Numbered from the stretch's first letter, positions 9,655 through 18,766 are shown. The stretch is 64,000 nucleotides of DNA from an uncultured Schlesneria sp. (GCA_903871875.1 CAIQIR010000107.1:62001-126000), one strand, 5' to 3'. The notes: generated by a model not told the origin, from the letters alone. A program made the numbers and translations.

Positions 9655-11249
9655 TTGGACTCCAATTCGCGAACACGCAGCGCGAAGTATCCCAGCATTA
9701 CGCACGGAATAATAAAGGCTGTCGTCACCAGCAAGCTGGGCAGGATGGAAACATTGAACGGAACATCAAATCCATTCGCTACGAACTCAGTCATGTTGAA
9801 CGACTGCAGACGAGGGATGACCTGTTTGCACAGCCAGAGGAAGCTGGTCAAAATCAAGTCAAATCCCTTGACGACGTAGAAGGCCGGAGTTTCTGGCAGA
9901 TCCGTCGTCGGATTCATATGCGTCACCAGCCGATAGATCGATTCAAGAACTCCGCCCCCCTTGAAGTCACCGCTCATCAAGGCGTCCATAAACTGGTGCG
10001 AGTTCTTACCGGAAAGCACATAGAGGACGAATGTCAGAACAGTGGCAATTGGTCCTTTCACAATTGTGCTGGCCGCGACGCCGATCATCGACACCAACAC
10101 CACGATCAGACCAATACCGAGGACCGCCTTCCAGTATCCCACCCAGAACGGCCGATTGGGCATGCGGATGAACAGGTCAGGACGCGCCATGCCAATGTAC
10201 TGCTCACGGTCAATGCAGGCGATTTCGACGTGCAGGAATTTGTTCTTCGTCACCAGATCTTTGATGAGATCGTACTGCACGTCATCAACGGTCAGTTTGC
10301 GAGGAATCTTGTCGAGTTTACTGCGGAATTCGTTGACGGGCTGCGGATCCGTCGTGTACGAAACTCCGTTTTCGGGATTGTAAAACTTGATGTCGTAAAA
10401 CAGTGATCGGGTCATATCGCCTTTGTAACTGCGGAACGCGGAAAACGAGTTTTCCAGCTGTAGATTTCCATCGGCATCCAAAACAGACTCGTCCACGTTA
10501 CGGAACTGCCAAACCGCACGGGCTTTGGTCGCCCCCTCGATGTAGTTGCGAAATGCCCAGATATCGCCGACGTTGACCCCAGTTCCTTCATCGCCGTCGC
10601 GATTGATGAATTTGATTCCACCGTACTGCGGGACACGACAAACCAAGAATTTCTGCGACCGCTCAGGCGTCTGACGCACAATCCAGATGTAACCCACCGT
10701 GCCCATCACCAACAGCACGAGCACTCCGATCATTGATACACCAATCATTCGTCCGAGCACGATTTCAATTCGTCGAGCCGGCTTGGTGACGATCGTGTGA
10801 ATCGATCGCAGTCGAATGTCTTCCGGAATCCCAAAGCAACAGAGAATCAATACGACAGGCAACGTCAACCAGCTGATCGAAGTCAGCACGAAGCTCACGT
10901 AAACCTTCACCTGGTCGGGTGTAATCTCTTGCGTATCACCCATGAACCAGCCGGCAAACATGAACATCACGGCGAACACAACGAACACAGCCAGGGCCTT
11001 GCGCCGATAGGCCTCCATAAAGGTCAGTCTCGTCAACGCCCAGATTCGCCGCGGCGAGATGCTGAAAACGTCCGAGATCATTCCGCGAATTTCCGCGAAA
11101 AACACTCCGACCCCGCTCTTCCCGCGTGTGACCAGCAGATTTGCCAACGAGACGAACAAGACCACAAACATCAATCCACCAGTGGTGAGCACCCAATTGC
11201 TCAACGCGTAAAGTGGATAGATCAAATTTTCGTTCGGATCAAAATACAT
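9651..11249 (-). CDS. ABC-2 type transporter permease
   Basis: A 532-aa integral membrane protein. Predicted membrane segments include LYALSNWVLTTGGLMFVVLFVSLANLL at the N terminus, a pair around ALAVFVVFAVMFMFAGWF and SWLTLPVVLILCCFGIP, MIGVSMIGVLVLLVMGTVGYIW, then after a ~150-residue soluble loop AVLGIGLIVVLVSMIGVAAS, TVLTFVLYVLSG and a C-terminal helix. Between them, EDIRLRSIHTIVTKPARRIEIVLGRMIG is the classic coupling segment of ABC-2 exporters. The large soluble domain (roughly residues 205-360) faces away from the cytoplasm and is bigger than usual. It lies 62 bp downstream of its ATPase gene and overlaps the next gene by 4 nt. The cargo is unknown. Confidence 0.85.
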   Translation of the reverse strand: MYFDPNENLIYPLYALSNWVLTTGGLMFVVLFVSLANLLVTRGKSGVGVFFAEIRGMISDVFSISPRRIWALTRLTFMEAYRRKALAVFVVFAVMFMFAGWFMGDTQEITPDQVKVYVSFVLTSISWLTLPVVLILCCFGIPEDIRLRSIHTIVTKPARRIEIVLGRMIGVSMIGVLVLLVMGTVGYIWIVRQTPERSQKFLVCRVPQYGGIKFINRDGDEGTGVNVGDIWAFRNYIEGATKARAVWQFRNVDESVLDADGNLQLENSFSAFRSYKGDMTRSLFYDIKFYNPENGVSYTTDPQPVNEFRSKLDKIPRKLTVDDVQYDLIKDLVTKNKFLHVEIACIDREQYIGMARPDLFIRMPNRPFWVGYWKAVLGIGLIVVLVSMIGVAASTIVKGPIATVLTFVLYVLSGKNSHQFMDALMSGDFKGGGVLESIYRLVTHMNPTTDLPETPAFYVVKGFDLILTSFLWLCKQVIPRLQSFNMTEFVANGFDVPFNVSILPSLLVTTAFIIPCVMLGYFALRVRELESK

Positions 11250-11311
11250 AACGCAGACCGTTGCTCATGGACTATGGAACGGAAAGGCAACAGTGCCACA
11301 AAAGAGACCGC

Positions 11312-12214
11312 TCAGGAGGCCGATTTGCCTTCAATCACAGTTCGATGACCGGGGCGTTCGCGACTTTCCTGGACCGTCTTGAGGAACAGATCTTCAAGGT
11401 TCGCCGTAGGATGGTCGATCTTCAGCACGTTCGCCCCATGCTTCTTGAGAACCTCTTGAACGTCTTTGACCGCCGCATCGCTGAGTTTCGAACTGAGGAT
11501 TTGCGTTTCATCCTGAGCCTTCAGCAGTTCGTCGACGCGTCCCATGACCTTCAATTCACCACCGTAGAGAATGGCGATGCGATCGCAAACGTCCTGCACG
11601 TCGGCCAGCAAGTGGCTGCACATCAGCACTGTCTTGCCCTGCTTTTTCAGATCGAGAATCAGATCTTTCATATCGCGATTACCAAGCGGATCCAGTCCGC
11701 TGGTGGGCTCGTCCAGCATCACCAGATCGGGATCGTTGATCAACGCCTGCGCCACACCAATTCGGCGGGTCATCCCCTTGGAGTATTCCTTGAGCTGACG
11801 ACGTCGGGCCTGAGGAGCAAGCTTAACCAAATCCAGCAGCTTCTCAGAACGTTCTTTTCGTTCGGCCGCCGACATGTCGAACAGGCGACCATAGAAATCG
11901 AGCGTCTCGTAAGCGTTCAGAAAACGATACAAATAGGACTCTTCAGGCAGATATCCGATTCGCTCATTTTTACTGACGTCGGCCGCCGACTTGCCCAAAA
12001 TCGTAATTTCCCCCTCGGTCGGGAAAAGCAACCCCAGCAACAGCTTCATCGTCGTGGTTTTGCCGGAACCGTTGGGACCCAGCAACCCGAAAACCTCGCC
12101 CTTGCGAATGTCCAGGCTCAGAGCGTTCAACGCCTTGACCTTGGGGCGCCCCCAGAAGTCACGGTAAACCTTGGACAGATTTCGAATTTCAATGACGGCC
12201 TCAGACTGGCTCAT
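11312..12214 (-). CDS. ABC transporter ATP-binding protein
   Basis: A 300-aa cytoplasmic ATPase of the CcmA/multidrug-export class. Motifs: Walker [15 protein letters not shown]-loop region [17 protein letters not shown], signature [16 protein letters not shown] (LSGGQ position reads YSKGM), Walker [15 protein letters not shown], and the switch histidine in [12 protein letters not shown] placed the start at ATG 12214, where AGGGAG lies 8 nt upstream; the frame stays open 48 codons further up without a better site. A C-terminal extension of ~90 residues includes [12 protein letters not shown], typical of this subfamily. It is the first gene of the transporter operon, followed by the permease and the membrane-anchored third protein. 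Confidence 0.92.
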   Translation of the reverse strand: MSQSEAVIEIRNLSKVYRDFWGRPKVKALNALSLDIRKGEVFGLLGPNGSGKTTTMKLLLGLLFPTEGEITILGKSAADVSKNERIGYLPEESYLYRFLNAYETLDFYGRLFDMSAAERKERSEKLLDLVKLAPQARRRQLKEYSKGMTRRIGVAQALINDPDLVMLDEPTSGLDPLGNRDMKDLILDLKKQGKTVLMCSHLLADVQDVCDRIAILYGGELKVMGRVDELLKAQDETQILSSKLSDAAVKDVQEVLKKHGANVLKIDHPTANLEDLFLKTVQESRERPGHRTVIEGKSAS

Positions 12215-12478
12215 GCACGCTCCCTGAGTCTCAAGCAAAGTGGTCGAATCTCGACCTGGACAGTTGAACAAACACATCCGACGAAGGCTCGTCGACGTCA
12301 CGCCACCTTCTCCGCTGCCGTTGTACGCCGAACTCGGCAAGGGCGTTTGCCGGCTCACTCAAAGATTTCGGAATTTGATTTGGTGCGGAGAGACATCATC
12401 CTAAGAATGCCCATCGCCGATGACAAGCGGCCGATGAGCAAATACAGACCGTCCAAAATGGCGGAATGACGCAGGAAT

Positions 12479-14149
12479 CTACCTTGATTCGATCAATAAT
12501 TCCGGCTTTTCCAGCACCAAATAGTGACCGTGGTCTGCCGTGACGATCAGCAGAGATTCGTTCCAGTTACTGTGCTTTTCAACCCAGTCGGTGATGGTCT
12601 TAACGGCCAAATCGCCACTGAGAACCGCGCCAATCGAATTATCGATGTTGTTGTCATGATTGGCCCAATCAACATCTCCTGATTCGACCATCAGCCAGAA
12701 TCCAGCGGGATTTTTCGATAACACGCTGATCGCCGCCGCAGACATTTCGGATAAGGTCGGGTTTTCGACAAGATCAGCCTCGGAATAGACTTCCGCCACG
12801 TTTCCGCGACCGACCGTCGGACGATAGTCCCCATCGGCTGTGGCAAAGGGCAAATGCCCGCCCGATTTTCCTTCGCCGTAAAACCCCAGCAACCGATGCC
12901 CGGATTCAGCCGCTCGCTGTGCTGCGGACCGTAGCCCCTCGCTCCCCTTAACCCCTTGCGTACGAACGGCCGTCACGTACTTCCCGCCATTCTGGACATC
13001 GACGGAATGAAGATCCGCATCCGTCAGGTAGGCGTTGCCAGGCACAAAATTGCTTCCGGCATGGTCATTTTTCGAAGATGATGGTTTTCCATCCAAAAGG
13101 CGAATATCACCTGCTCCACCACCGATCACGACATCCAATCCTGGCAGCGGCTTTTCGGGGTGGCTGATCGATTTCAGACCCAGCATATCGCGGGTCAGAT
13201 CTTGGTAGTCATCCCGGTGAACGTTGTGAGCATAAGCCGCGGCCGGCGTGGCGTGACTGATGGGCACACTCGAAACGGCACCCACAGCATATCCTCGCTG
13301 CTGAGCCCAATGAGCGATTGTCATCACGGGCTGTCCAGCGTAATCAACGTTCACCGCATTATTATAGGTCTTGATGCCGGTGGTCATACTGGTCGCGGAA
13401 CTGGACGAATCCGTGTAGGCATGCACGATCGGCGAACCCTCATTTTTTGAGATGGGGTACAAGGGACTGCTACCGGGCGTCCAGGGATTGGGTCCACCCA
13501 ATCCGATGTTATAGCCACCGAACATCGTGCCACCGGGATTCAAAACAGTCTGACTGTTGACATCGACATTGGTCCCATTGTTATGGGGACTGGTGCACAT
13601 GAAACCAAACTGGGTGGTCCCCTTGGCTGTGTAATCCAGAAAATGAAGACCGCTCCCTCGTCCGCCGGAATAGGCCACTTTTTGCGATTTGTAGATCGCC
13701 GCGGCACGAGTTGTTTGCCAATCCATGCCGTCGAAAATCACGAGAAACAGATATTTCTTTCCGGCTTTCAAAGCCGCCATCTGAATATCAAACAGATTGG
13801 TCTGATCCAGGAATTCGGCGTTGGCATCGAGTGTATAGGAAGGTAGCCGGCCGTAGATGCGACGGAGCTGGGCTTCGCTGCGATATTGACTATTGGCACC
13901 TTGGAATGATCCCAAGTCAATCTGATCCCCGGCGTTGAGCGTCCCAAACGCATAGACGGGAATTAGCCGATTCGAATGCGACCCCCACGCCTTGTAGTTG
14001 TCGGGATCAGCGCCCCAATGACCGAAAGCGGCCTTTCCATCCTCGATGGCATTGGATTGAAGCTCACGAATATAGTCGGCAGCGTTTGCCGAATTCGCCA
14101 CAGTCACCACACCCATCACAATCAACGTCAACACACAGACGAATCTCAT
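12479..14149 (-). CDS. phoA: Alkaline phosphatase, exported
   Basis: A 556-aa phosphomonoesterase of the PhoA family. The N terminus is a signal peptide (RFVCVLTLIVMGVVTVANSANA). The metal site aspartate lies in LVIFDGMDW. The phosphorylated serine motif appears as DSSSSATSMTTG (residues 247-258), close to the canonical D-S-A-A/S-x-x-T-A. Zinc ligands follow in ESGDVDWANHDN and the C-terminal VTADHGHY. The C terminus is short after that histidine, so part of the last zinc loop may be reduced. I took ATG 14149 because it begins the signal peptide; ATG 14182 would add 11 charged residues. The gene is isolated, divergent from the pilin-like gene, with ~780 bp of non-coding sequence upstream. I see no clear PHO box. 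Confidence 0.88.
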   Translation of the reverse strand: MRFVCVLTLIVMGVVTVANSANAADYIRELQSNAIEDGKAAFGHWGADPDNYKAWGSHSNRLIPVYAFGTLNAGDQIDLGSFQGANSQYRSEAQLRRIYGRLPSYTLDANAEFLDQTNLFDIQMAALKAGKKYLFLVIFDGMDWQTTRAAAIYKSQKVAYSGGRGSGLHFLDYTAKGTTQFGFMCTSPHNNGTNVDVNSQTVLNPGGTMFGGYNIGLGGPNPWTPGSSPLYPISKNEGSPIVHAYTDSSSSATSMTTGIKTYNNAVNVDYAGQPVMTIAHWAQQRGYAVGAVSSVPISHATPAAAYAHNVHRDDYQDLTRDMLGLKSISHPEKPLPGLDVVIGGGAGDIRLLDGKPSSSKNDHAGSNFVPGNAYLTDADLHSVDVQNGGKYVTAVRTQGVKGSEGLRSAAQRAAESGHRLLGFYGEGKSGGHLPFATADGDYRPTVGRGNVAEVYSEADLVENPTLSEMSAAAISVLSKNPAGFWLMVESGDVDWANHDNNIDNSIGAVLSGDLAVKTITDWVEKHSNWNESLLIVTADHGHYLVLEKPELLIESR

Positions 14150-14334
14150 TCGGCGATCCCCATTCAACCTTCGTTCAACCACCTGCGGCGGTCACTCTCG
14201 CCCAAACGATGAACAACTTGTCGCATTCCGTCAATCGACTGCGACCTGCGCTGGCGAAGTTGACCGCATCTTCGATTTATCGTGCATTCGTGGAACATTC
14301 GTCAGATTCGCGATAACGGAATCATTCAGAATTC

Positions 14335-14361
14335 TTGTCACAATCCTTCGCATTGTGACAA
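14335..14361. promoter_or_regulatory. Perfect inverted repeat, possible operator
   Basis: TTGTCACAAT and ATTGTGACAA form a perfect 10-bp inverted repeat separated by 7 bp. It sits ~190 bp upstream of the alkaline phosphatase start and ~570 bp upstream of the pilin-like gene. No T-run follows, so a protein-binding operator is more likely than a terminator. The regulator is unknown. Confidence 0.45.
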
Positions 14362-14725
14362 TCGCTCTAAACACAATAACCGTTGCCACCCCACCCGGCC
14401 GGACCTGCCGCCGCCACAAGAATTTTTCGCAAGTCAATGCACACAAACCAATTGCAATCAGGCCACCGGTTGTAACGATGATACCGGATCTGACAATGGC
14501 ATGACCTGTGCGATCCGTACCAGATATCGTCAATGCAGCGATTATAGCGCAAATACAATCTACGCGACCCGCTGCCTTGACGTCGCTCGTAGCCCAATTG
14601 GGCCACGAGACCAACCCTTTGAATGAGCGTTTGTGGCGACCTGAGAGACCGCGACTTGCGCCCGGTTTGAGGGGCATAGCCGGTGTGTGGCACCGGCACA
14701 CGTTGAATGAATTCGTCAGTCTGAG

Positions 14726-14821
14726 CTGACGAGGTGGTGCGGCACTCGACACCCGTAGACGGAACGGCCGGTGTGTAGACTGTTCCGCCAACGGGTGAAG
14801 CGAGCCGTGCCACCTCGTCAG
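14726..14821. other. Long imperfect hairpin (possible structured RNA or MITE-like element)
   Basis: CTGACGAGGTGG at 14726-14737 pairs with CCACCTCGTCAG at 14810-14821. The stem continues inward through a CA bulge, G-U pairs and CTCG/CGAG, then ACCCGT/ACGGGT and GGAAC/GTTCC, leaving a ~16-nt loop. Almost the whole 96 nt can pair. It is too long for a simple terminator and has no T-run. It lies about 100 bp upstream of the pilin-like gene and could be in that gene's leader. I found no second copy in the window. Confidence 0.5.
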
Positions 14822-14927
14822 CCGGACGCGACGACCAAGAACATCAGACTCATGCTGCCAGAGCTCCTGTGTCGTGCCTCAGGACGTTGAATTGGGTGGC
14901 TTACTGTTAAGGAAGGGGTATTTTCCC

Positions 14928-15401
14928 ATGATCGCTTTGCTACGTGATTTTTCGCATGATGAAGCGGGTTTAATCCTGTCTGCCGAACTGGTCATCATCC
15001 TCACCATCGCCGTACTGGGAATGGTCGTCGGACTGGTCAACATCCAAAGTGCACTCATCGGCGAATTCGCCGATCTCGGCCTGGCATTCCAATCATTGAA
15101 TCAATCCTATAGCACTCCCTCTTATCGTGGCTGCTGGAAATGGTGGGGTGGCCGCACTTCCTGGGTGGCTGGATCGTATTTCATCGATATTTTCGATGGC
15201 TGCGTCGGAACCAACTATGTGGCCAACAATGGTTGCGAGATTACCAGCGGATCCGCCTACTATTTGCCATCCGGATCTGGCCAAGTGATTAATGGCCCGG
15301 TCACCGATGCCGTCGTCGTTCCTTCCACGATCGTCCAGCCCACACCTCAGGGAACAACATTGCCCGTTCCCGCGACTGGCACTTGCCCGACCTGCCCTTG
15401 A
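14928..15401 (+). CDS. Flp/TadE-like small pilin-type protein, copy 1
   Basis: A 157-aa protein with a pilin-like N terminus: a short leader with DEAG, then a hydrophobic helix LILSAELVIILTIAVLGMVV with a glutamate at the sixth position after the glycine. This resembles class III (Flp/TadE) prepilin signals, where the conserved Glu is at position 5. The C-terminal half has CWKWWGG and several cysteines (CVGTN, CEITSG), and the last residues include TCPTCP. Start ATG 14928 is supported by GGAAGGGG ~10 nt upstream; the longer frame to 14874 is not. Its paralogue lies at 16119-16475. A rho-independent terminator follows at 15531. A secreted or surface filament subunit is an inference. Confidence 0.75.
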   Translation: MIALLRDFSHDEAGLILSAELVIILTIAVLGMVVGLVNIQSALIGEFADLGLAFQSLNQSYSTPSYRGCWKWWGGRTSWVAGSYFIDIFDGCVGTNYVANNGCEITSGSAYYLPSGSGQVINGPVTDAVVVPSTIVQPTPQGTTLPVPATGTCPTCP

Positions 15402-16118
15402 ACTGATTGAACACCGTCAGGGGGAGATCGCGCTAACAGGCAACGTCCGATTCTTTGACAGATTCGCTAACAACTCGAAAACCCTTTTAAACATCACAGT
15501 CCGCACCACCTGCGAAGCTTCGCCTTACACAATCGTCATAACCGGCATACCCCTGTGCCAGTTATGACGATTTTTCGCATTGATCCTGACGTAGGAGAAA
15601 TCCGAGCGGCACGGATTGTGCCTGACATGTCAGTCAGGTCCGATCGGTGTGAATTTAACAACTGACTTGATCACAACGGTTATGACCAAACGGGCGGAGA
15701 CCCAATCTTCCGTTCGGTGCTATTGATCACAAGTCGGCCCGAAGGAGACTGCTCGGTGAAATCAACTGTTTTCGCCGAGCGAGAAATCACTCAAACATCA
15801 ATTCAGCATCGCAGTGCAGAATCCCGGAACAACACCCAAAGTCCGGTTTTCGGCCGCCATTCTGAGTTCCTTGCGGAGCGGCTGCTCACCACAGCCGCTT
15901 CGTTTTTCACTTGCCATTCGATCGGCGTCATGAACCGATCGGTTTACGCCTCAATGCCAGATGAGGTGTCGGATGATTTTGAGCGCGAAAATCATTGGTT
16001 CTGGCCACGTCCGCTGCCTTTCGGCCACACCGGGATGCGGGGAAGCGTTTTCCGTGTCGGGCGACAACGTCACTCGACGAACTGGTCTCTCAACCTGCTT
16101 TAAAAATGGTCACATACA
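15402..16118. other. 717-bp gap between the two pilin-like genes
   Basis: It contains the terminator at 15531-15575 and a compact repeat CCTGACATGTCAGTCAGG at 15621-15638, which could be an operator for the second pilin-like gene. A 115-codon open frame (GTG 15756 to 16103) has a good GAAGGAG site but unconvincing protein composition and no recognisable family. I did not call it. Nothing else is evident. Confidence 0.55.
15531..15575 (+). terminator. Intrinsic terminator of pilin-like gene 1
   Basis: AATCGTCATAAC pairs perfectly with GTTATGACGATT (12 bp). After one mismatch the stem continues with GGCA/TGCC and an 8-nt loop, and a TTTTT run ends it. It lies 130 bp after the stop codon on the same strand. 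Confidence 0.8.
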
Positions 16119-16475
16119 ATGTTTCACAAATTCATGAATGACGAGTCTGGAGTGATTATCTCCGCAGAATTGGTCCTGGTACTGACGATCGGCGTTTTAG
16201 CAATGATCGTGGGACTGAGTGAAGTCGCGGTCGCCATCAATACCGAACTGAACGATTGCTCGAATGCCATCGGTGCGTTGAATCAATCATTTGCGTTCAC
16301 GGGTTTTCGTGGATGCGGTGGTTGGAAACTCAAGAGCTTCGTCACCGGATGCTCCTTCTTCGATTTCCCAGATGATTGCGACTTCAATTCGACATGCGAC
16401 TTGGTGTGCGGCGCATCATTCAATCAGATCGGTGAAGCTGGTGGATTTGGCGGCGGTATGGGTGGCGGTTTCTAG
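16119..16475 (+). CDS. Flp/TadE-like small pilin-type protein, copy 2
   Basis: A 118-aa paralogue of the protein at 14928-15401. The shared core is the leader DESG followed by a hydrophobic helix VIISAELVLVLTIGVLAMIV, then a segment ending in GALNQSFAFTGFRGCGGWK, matching AFQSLNQSYSTPSYRGCWKWW of copy 1. The middle is cysteine-rich (GCSFFDFPDDCDFNSTCDLVC) and the C terminus is a glycine-rich GGFGGGMGGGF tail. The ATG at 16119 follows an AT-rich stretch with no strong ribosome-binding site. The pattern suggests exported, membrane-inserted subunits with disulfide-rich heads. No peptidase or assembly ATPase is encoded nearby. The family has no name I can give. Confidence 0.72.
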   Translation: MFHKFMNDESGVIISAELVLVLTIGVLAMIVGLSEVAVAINTELNDCSNAIGALNQSFAFTGFRGCGGWKLKSFVTGCSFFDFPDDCDFNSTCDLVCGASFNQIGEAGGFGGGMGGGF

Positions 16476-16533
16476 TCATCAGCACTCAATCCCGAACTGA
16501 TGAATCGCCGAATAGAATCCGAAATGAAATTCC

Positions 16534-16569
16534 AGGGCCATTGCCTGCGTCACGCGGTGCAATGGCCCT
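16534..16569. terminator. Hairpin between convergent genes (bidirectional terminator)
   Basis: AGGGCCATTGC pairs perfectly with GCAATGGCCCT (11 bp), with a further GCG/CGC stem inside the loop. It lies between the stop of pilin-like gene 2 and the convergent stop of the lipoate ligase gene. No long T-run is present, so termination is inferred from position. Confidence 0.55.
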
Positions 16570-16586
16570 ACGACATTTCAACTATT

Positions 16587-17348
16587 TTACGGGGAAAACA
16601 TCCAGTCTTTGTCGCGATAACGGGATCCGGCCATCCGGCCGGCAGCCTCAAGTACCGTAGCTGGACAGTCCGTGGAATCCGTATTCCACGTCGACATGAG
16701 ACAATGTCGCAGAGCCAGCGATTCCATTGGAAGATTCACGAGAAATTCAACATGGCGACGGGACTGACGGTAAATGGGCTCGCGTGTCGGATGACGTAAA
16801 CAACGCTCCAATAACACCAGGTTGAAATCGAATAAAATCGTGCCGTGGTGAACAAAGGATTGCCGCAACCAACGCTGGGCATTTCCAGAAAATTTCAATC
16901 CGTTCCAGGTGAGATCGCTCGTGCCGCGGACTTGGATACCAGGAACAACGGCTCCCAGTCCAGCTGCGGTTCGCGACATCAACTCTGTCGTCACCGGAGC
17001 AACCCCCAACGATCGATGCCCTGCGGTTAGCGGCAGAATTAACGAGTAGCAAAGACAGCCTGGACCGATCAGTACGGTGCCCCCGCCGCTCGCCCGCCGC
17101 AGAATCGGAATTCGCTGCGCCACGCAATAGTCAATTTCGACTTCGGTCAGCGGATTATTGGACCGCCCCAAGACAACGCTATATTCGGCCGGCTGCCAAA
17201 AGCGAAGGCAACCGCTCGTTGGATTCGCTTCCACCTCGGCCAACAACGCCTCATCGAGCGCGAGATTTTCCGCGGTCGTTGACAAGGTCACATCGTGACA
17301 AATCATCGACTTCGGCCATAACGATTCCTGATTGCCCGCTTCGGACAT
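16587..17348 (-). CDS. lplA: Lipoate-protein ligase A family protein
   Basis: A 253-aa single-domain member of the biotin/lipoate ligase superfamily. The lipoate-binding loop RRASGGGTV is at residues 84-92, and the catalytic-lysine motif NGLKFSGNAQ follows near residue 150. These proteins attach lipoate (as lipoyl-AMP) or octanoate to lipoyl domains. It lacks the ~80-residue accessory domain of E. coli LplA (338 aa), so it may need a partner or act as an octanoyl/lipoyl transferase. It lies 32 bp downstream of lpd on the same strand, the last gene of the 2-oxoglutarate dehydrogenase cluster whose E2 carries the lipoyl domain. That position points to SucB as its client. GAGGTG lies ~8 nt before the ATG. 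Confidence 0.85.
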   Translation of the reverse strand: MSEAGNQESLWPKSMICHDVTLSTTAENLALDEALLAEVEANPTSGCLRFWQPAEYSVVLGRSNNPLTEVEIDYCVAQRIPILRRASGGGTVLIGPGCLCYSLILPLTAGHRSLGVAPVTTELMSRTAAGLGAVVPGIQVRGTSDLTWNGLKFSGNAQRWLRQSFVHHGTILFDFNLVLLERCLRHPTREPIYRQSRRHVEFLVNLPMESLALRHCLMSTWNTDSTDCPATVLEAAGRMAGSRYRDKDWMFSP

Positions 17349-17380
17349 GGCGTTTCACCTCGGCATCCTAACGCCGATGA

Positions 17381-18766
17381 TTACAGATGAATCGTCCGGC
17401 CGTCGACGGCGAAGGCCGCCTCTTTGATCGCTTCAGCGAGTGTAGGATGGGCGTGGCTGGTACGTGCGATGTCTTCGCTACTTGCCCCAAACTCGATCGC
17501 GGCAGCCGCTTCGGCGATCAAATCACCCGCATGAGCCCCAATGATGTGAACCCCAAGAACGCGATCGGTCTCGGCATGTGCCAGGATCTTGACGCGGCCT
17601 TCCGTACGTCCGATCGCTTTGGCCCGACCGTTCGCGATGAACGGAAAAATCCCTTTGCGGTAGGGAATTCCCGAATCCTTCAGCTGCTCCTCGGTTTTCC
17701 CGACGCTGGCAATCTCGGGATCCGTGTAGACGACACCGGGTATCGCGTCATAGTTCACGTGACAATATTTTCCGGCCATCCCTTCGGCACAGGCGATCCC
17801 CTCTTCTTCCGCCTTATGCGCGAGCATCGCTCCGGGAACGCAGTCGCCAATCGCATAGATACCGGGAATCGAAGTTTCGAAGCTGTGCGGATCGATCGTG
17901 ATGAACCCACGTTGATTGCGAGCGACATTCAGCTTTTCCAGGCCGATATCATCCGTATTGGGCAATCGGCCGACCGCGAGCAAGACCCGGTCGCATTCGA
18001 TCGGGGCCTGACCGTCACATTCGACGACGCACTTTCCGTTAACGACCCGAGCTCCTGTCACTCGCATGCCGAGTCGGAATTCCAGCCCCTGCTTCTGAAG
18101 AATTTTCTGCGCCTCGGTCGCGATCTCGGTATCCATTCCCGGCAGAATGCGGTCGAGGTATTCGAGGACTGTCACTTTTGAGCCCAGACGAGCCCAGACG
18201 CAACCCAGCTCAAGACCAATGACGCCCGCTCCAATCACGACAAGATGTTTTGGCACTTCGGGATACGCGAGGGCTTCCGTACTCGTGCCGATCAGACTTC
18301 CGTCGATTTCCACCCCCTTTAAGGGGGCCGAACGACTACCCGTCGCAATTAGGATCTTCTTGGCCGTGAGCTCAATGGGTTGCGTGCCTTCCACGGCGAC
18401 TTTTCCTGGAGCGACAATCCGTCCACGTCCGAGGTAACGAGTGATTTTATTCTTGCGAAATAGACCTGCAATCCCGTTGGTCAGGCTGGAAACAACACCA
18501 TCTTTGCGTTTCATCATCGTCGCCAGATCGAGCTTCACCCCCTCGACGCCGACTCCGAATTCCGCCAGATGATGCTGAGCCATCCGATAAAGTTCGCTGG
18601 CCTCGAGCAACGCCTTACTGGGAATACAACCAATGCGCAGGCAAGTGCCACCGAGCGCATTTTCGAACTCAACACAAGCCACATTCATTCCCAATTGAGC
18701 CGCGCGAATCGCCGCAACGTACCCACCTGGGCCGGCTCCGATGACAACCAAATCATGTTCAGGCAT
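17381..18766 (-). CDS. lpd: Dihydrolipoyl dehydrogenase (E3)
   Basis: A 461-aa flavoprotein that reoxidises dihydrolipoamide on the E2 subunit with NAD. The FAD-binding GAGPGG is at residues 10-15 and the redox disulfide is in GGTCLRIGCIPSKALL (Cys42/Cys47). A second dinucleotide motif, VIGAGVIGLELG, is in the NAD domain. The interface-domain HAHPTLAEA supplies the catalytic His-Glu pair. Full family length. It is the third gene of the sucA-sucB-lpd-lplA order, 43 bp after sucB, so this E3 is probably dedicated to the 2-oxoglutarate complex, though it could also serve other complexes. Confidence 0.96.
   Translation of the reverse strand: MPEHDLVVIGAGPGGYVAAIRAAQLGMNVACVEFENALGGTCLRIGCIPSKALLEASELYRMAQHHLAEFGVGVEGVKLDLATMMKRKDGVVSSLTNGIAGLFRKNKITRYLGRGRIVAPGKVAVEGTQPIELTAKKILIATGSRSAPLKGVEIDGSLIGTSTEALAYPEVPKHLVVIGAGVIGLELGCVWARLGSKVTVLEYLDRILPGMDTEIATEAQKILQKQGLEFRLGMRVTGARVVNGKCVVECDGQAPIECDRVLLAVGRLPNTDDIGLEKLNVARNQRGFITIDPHSFETSIPGIYAIGDCVPGAMLAHKAEEEGIACAEGMAGKYCHVNYDAIPGVVYTDPEIASVGKTEEQLKDSGIPYRKGIFPFIANGRAKAIGRTEGRVKILAHAETDRVLGVHIIGAHAGDLIAEAAAAIEFGASSEDIARTSHAHPTLAEAIKEAAFAVDGRTIHL

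Larger units (their letters stand above)
14150..14927. other. Structured 778-bp intergenic region
   Basis: This non-coding stretch lies between the divergent alkaline phosphatase and pilin-like genes. It holds a perfect 10-bp inverted repeat at 14335-14361, a small palindrome GCCGGTG...CACCGGC at 14679-14697, and a long imperfect hairpin at 14726-14821. The word GCCGGTGTGT occurs twice (14679 and 14767). Short open frames here have no ribosome-binding sites or protein-like composition. The promoters of both flanking genes must lie in it, but I could not place them with confidence. Confidence 0.6.

Noticed and set aside
8812-9879. 355-codon open frame on the plus strand
   Set aside because: It lies fully antisense to the ABC-operon anchor protein and permease genes. 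Its translation has no recognisable family and no start signal.
11261-12469. 402-codon open frame on the plus strand
   Set aside because: It is antisense to the ABC ATPase gene, whose Walker motifs are unmistakable.
15756-16103. 115-codon frame with good GAAGGAG site
   Set aside because: The translation is compositionally odd and matches no family. The frame could be the leader of pilin-like gene 2. Not strong enough to call.
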